From Gemmatimonadota bacterium (lineage in GTDB: Bacteria; Gemmatimonadota; Gemmatimonadetes; Gemmatimonadales; GWC2-71-9): 64,000 bases of DNA. Shown one piece after another: positions 62,736-64,000 of the stretch. Numbering within the stretch: position 1 is the stretch's first letter; the number at the start of each line of letters is the position of its first letter. Position numbers and translations under genes: made by a program. The stretch lies in assembly GCA_029863245.1 (NCBI GenBank), contig JAOTVV010000002.1:1-64000 (forward strand). The letters are read 5' to 3'. Under the pieces are notes generated by a model. It had not been told where the DNA came from and made no database searches. It worked only from the letters and a program-made list of their open reading frames with translations.

Positions 62736-63728
62736 GTGATCCGGATCGCGCTGGACGCGATGGGAGGGGACTTCGCCCCGGCTGTGCCGGTGACGGGTGC
62801 CATCGAGGCTCTGAGTGAGCTCCCAGCGTCCTGCCAGATCCAACTGATCGGCCGCGAGGCCGACGTTCGAGCCGAGCTCGACAAGCACGACGTGTCGCAA
62901 GATCGTCTTCTCGTCATCGACGCAGGGGAAGTGATCGAGATGAACGAGAAGCCGTTGGCGGCGATTCGCGGCAAGCGTCGCTCGTCGATCCGTGTCGGCT
63001 TGGAGCTGCAGAAGGCCGGGGAGTCCGATGCCTTCATCTCGGCGGGCAACACCGGCGCCGTGATGGCGGCGAGCACCCTGTTTCTGGGACTGCACCCGGG
63101 GGTCGATCGTCCGGCGATTGCCGCCCTCTTCCCCACGGCGGGAAAGCCTGCCCTCGTGCTGGATGCTGGGGCCAACGTCGATTGCTCGCCGCGCGAGCTT
63201 CGGGGGTTCGCCCACATTGGATCCGTGTACGCCCGAGACGTCCTTGGCCGGAGCGATCCAAGCGTGGGATTGCTGAACATTGGTGAGGAGGAGGAGAAGG
63301 GCAACGAGGCCGTTCGGAACACTTACGAGCTCCTGGCCAACGATCCGGGGATCAGATTCGTGGGCAATGTGGAGGGACGGGACATCCTGAGCGGTGCCTG
63401 CGATGTGACGGTATGTGACGGCTTCGTGGGAAACGTGTTGCTCAAGTTCTACGAGACGGTGGCGCACCTGTTTCGCGGACTGCTGGAGCGAGAGATGGAG
63501 CAGTCGGTGCTCCGAGGAGATGGCATGCGTCGCGTGTTCAAGGTGCTCGACTACTCGGAGTACGGTGGCGCACCGCTCCTGGGGGTGCGCGGCGTCTCGA
63601 TCATTTGCCATGGACGATCGCCGTCGCGGGCCATCAAGAATGCCATCGGCGTCGCGCTCCAGTCGGTCGAGAGCAAGCTGAATCAGCACATCGCCGCTGA
63701 ATTTGCCAGTAGGGAGAGCGTTACATGA
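62736..63728 (+). CDS. plsX: Phosphate acyltransferase PlsX
   Basis: The 330-residue enzyme makes acyl-phosphate from acyl-ACP for phospholipid synthesis. It begins VIRIALDAMGGDFAPAVPVTGAIEAL and has SAGNTGAVMAASTLFLG, AALFPTAGKPALVLDAGANVDC, GLLNIGEEEEKGNEAVRNTYELL, VTVCDGFVGNVLLKFYE and the C-terminal YGGAPLLGVRGVSIICHGRS, all PlsX signatures. GTG 62736 is taken as the start. It overlaps fabH by 4 nt, the standard plsX-fabH pairing. Confidence 0.96.
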   Translation: MIRIALDAMGGDFAPAVPVTGAIEALSELPASCQIQLIGREADVRAELDKHDVSQDRLLVIDAGEVIEMNEKPLAAIRGKRRSSIRVGLELQKAGESDAFISAGNTGAVMAASTLFLGLHPGVDRPAIAALFPTAGKPALVLDAGANVDCSPRELRGFAHIGSVYARDVLGRSDPSVGLLNIGEEEEKGNEAVRNTYELLANDPGIRFVGNVEGRDILSGACDVTVCDGFVGNVLLKFYETVAHLFRGLLEREMEQSVLRGDGMRRVFKVLDYSEYGGAPLLGVRGVSIICHGRSPSRAIKNAIGVALQSVESKLNQHIAAEFASRESVT

Positions 63729-64000
63729 AGCAACCCGTGGCTCGGCTCGTCGGCACGGGGCGGTATACACCGTCGAAGATCATGACCAATGCCGATTTCG
63801 AGCGGATGCTCGACACATCCGACGAGTGGATCCGCGAGCGAACCGGCATCCGCGAGCGGCGCATTGCGGAGGCCCACGAAACGGTGGCCTTCATGGCGAA
63901 GGTGGCCTGCGAGCAGGTGCTCGAGGCCGCCGGCGTGAGCGTAGAGGACGTGGACACGCTCATTCTGGGAACGGCGACGCCCGATCGTCCACTCCCCGCC
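63725..64000 (+). CDS. fabH: Beta-ketoacyl-ACP synthase III, 5' part (cut by window end)
   Basis: The first 92 residues are visible: VARLVGTGRYTPSKIMTNADFERMLDTSDEWIRERTGIRERRIAEAHETV, with the FabH signature DTSDEWIRERTGIRERR, then VDTLILGTATPDR. FabH starts fatty-acid synthesis by condensing acetyl-CoA with malonyl-ACP. The catalytic Cys-His-Asn residues lie beyond the window. The ATGA junction with plsX gives the start. Confidence 0.95.
   Translation, partial: MKQPVARLVGTGRYTPSKIMTNADFERMLDTSDEWIRERTGIRERRIAEAHETVAFMAKVACEQVLEAAGVSVEDVDTLILGTATPDRPLPA

Overview
The window is a 64-kb chromosomal segment of a high-GC bacterium with a Gram-negative envelope: there are predicted signal peptides, outer-membrane beta-barrels, a lipoprotein and a Bat-type aerotolerance operon. 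Gene content and style (bshA, a 14-gene nuo operon, Bat genes, TTGAC/TAnnTT promoters sitting almost on start codons) suggest Gemmatimonadota. This is an inference from content, since no 16S gene is present. Genes are tightly packed with many 1-4 nt start/stop overlaps, and I see no prophage, insertion sequence or CRISPR array.

Layout. 1-5.7 kb: the 3' end of a surface protein built from 273-bp Ig-like repeats, then a zinc-ribbon/kinase-like/PEGA protein with two envelope partners, a proline dehydrogenase and a small barrel protein. 5.7-11 kb: tRNA-Ser(CGA), a 2-hydroxyacid dehydrogenase, pyrR-pyrB-pyrC, a coiled-coil zinc-ribbon protein and rpsT with a leader hairpin. 11.2-15.5 kb: an M50 protease, scpA-scpB, an rluB-type gene and an unfamiliar Rossmann-fold protein. 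15.5-23.2 kb: a MoxR/DUF58/Bat operon with apparent BatB-BatC and BatD-BatE fusions. 23.2-31.2 kb: mutL-miaA-bshA-uppP-birA-(membrane protein)-coaX and two further membrane proteins.

31.2-34.4 kb (minus strand): a three-gene cassette of GNAT acyltransferase, OSBS/N-succinylamino acid racemase and M20 deacylase, matching the known D- to L-amino acid conversion pathway. 34.5-39.4 kb: an exported amidohydrolase, a beta-propeller lipoprotein, a Yip1-like membrane protein, a zinc-ribbon membrane protein and dcd. 39.5-53.6 kb: the complete nuoA-N operon (respiratory complex I) with a promoter upstream and a hairpin downstream. 53.6-64 kb: phosphohexomutase, a UPF0182 protein, carbamate kinase-sucC-sucD, an EIIA-CBS fusion, ndk, and the DUF177-rpmF-plsX-fabH fatty-acid/ribosome cluster, with fabH cut by the window end.

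The most notable observations are the repeated promoter architecture giving near-leaderless mRNAs, the kinase-like protein lacking its catalytic aspartate, the D-amino acid conversion cassette, the fused Bat proteins, pyrR without room for a leader attenuator, and the carbamate kinase coupled to succinyl-CoA synthetase. All functional calls are from reading translated sequence and gene order; no database search was run.
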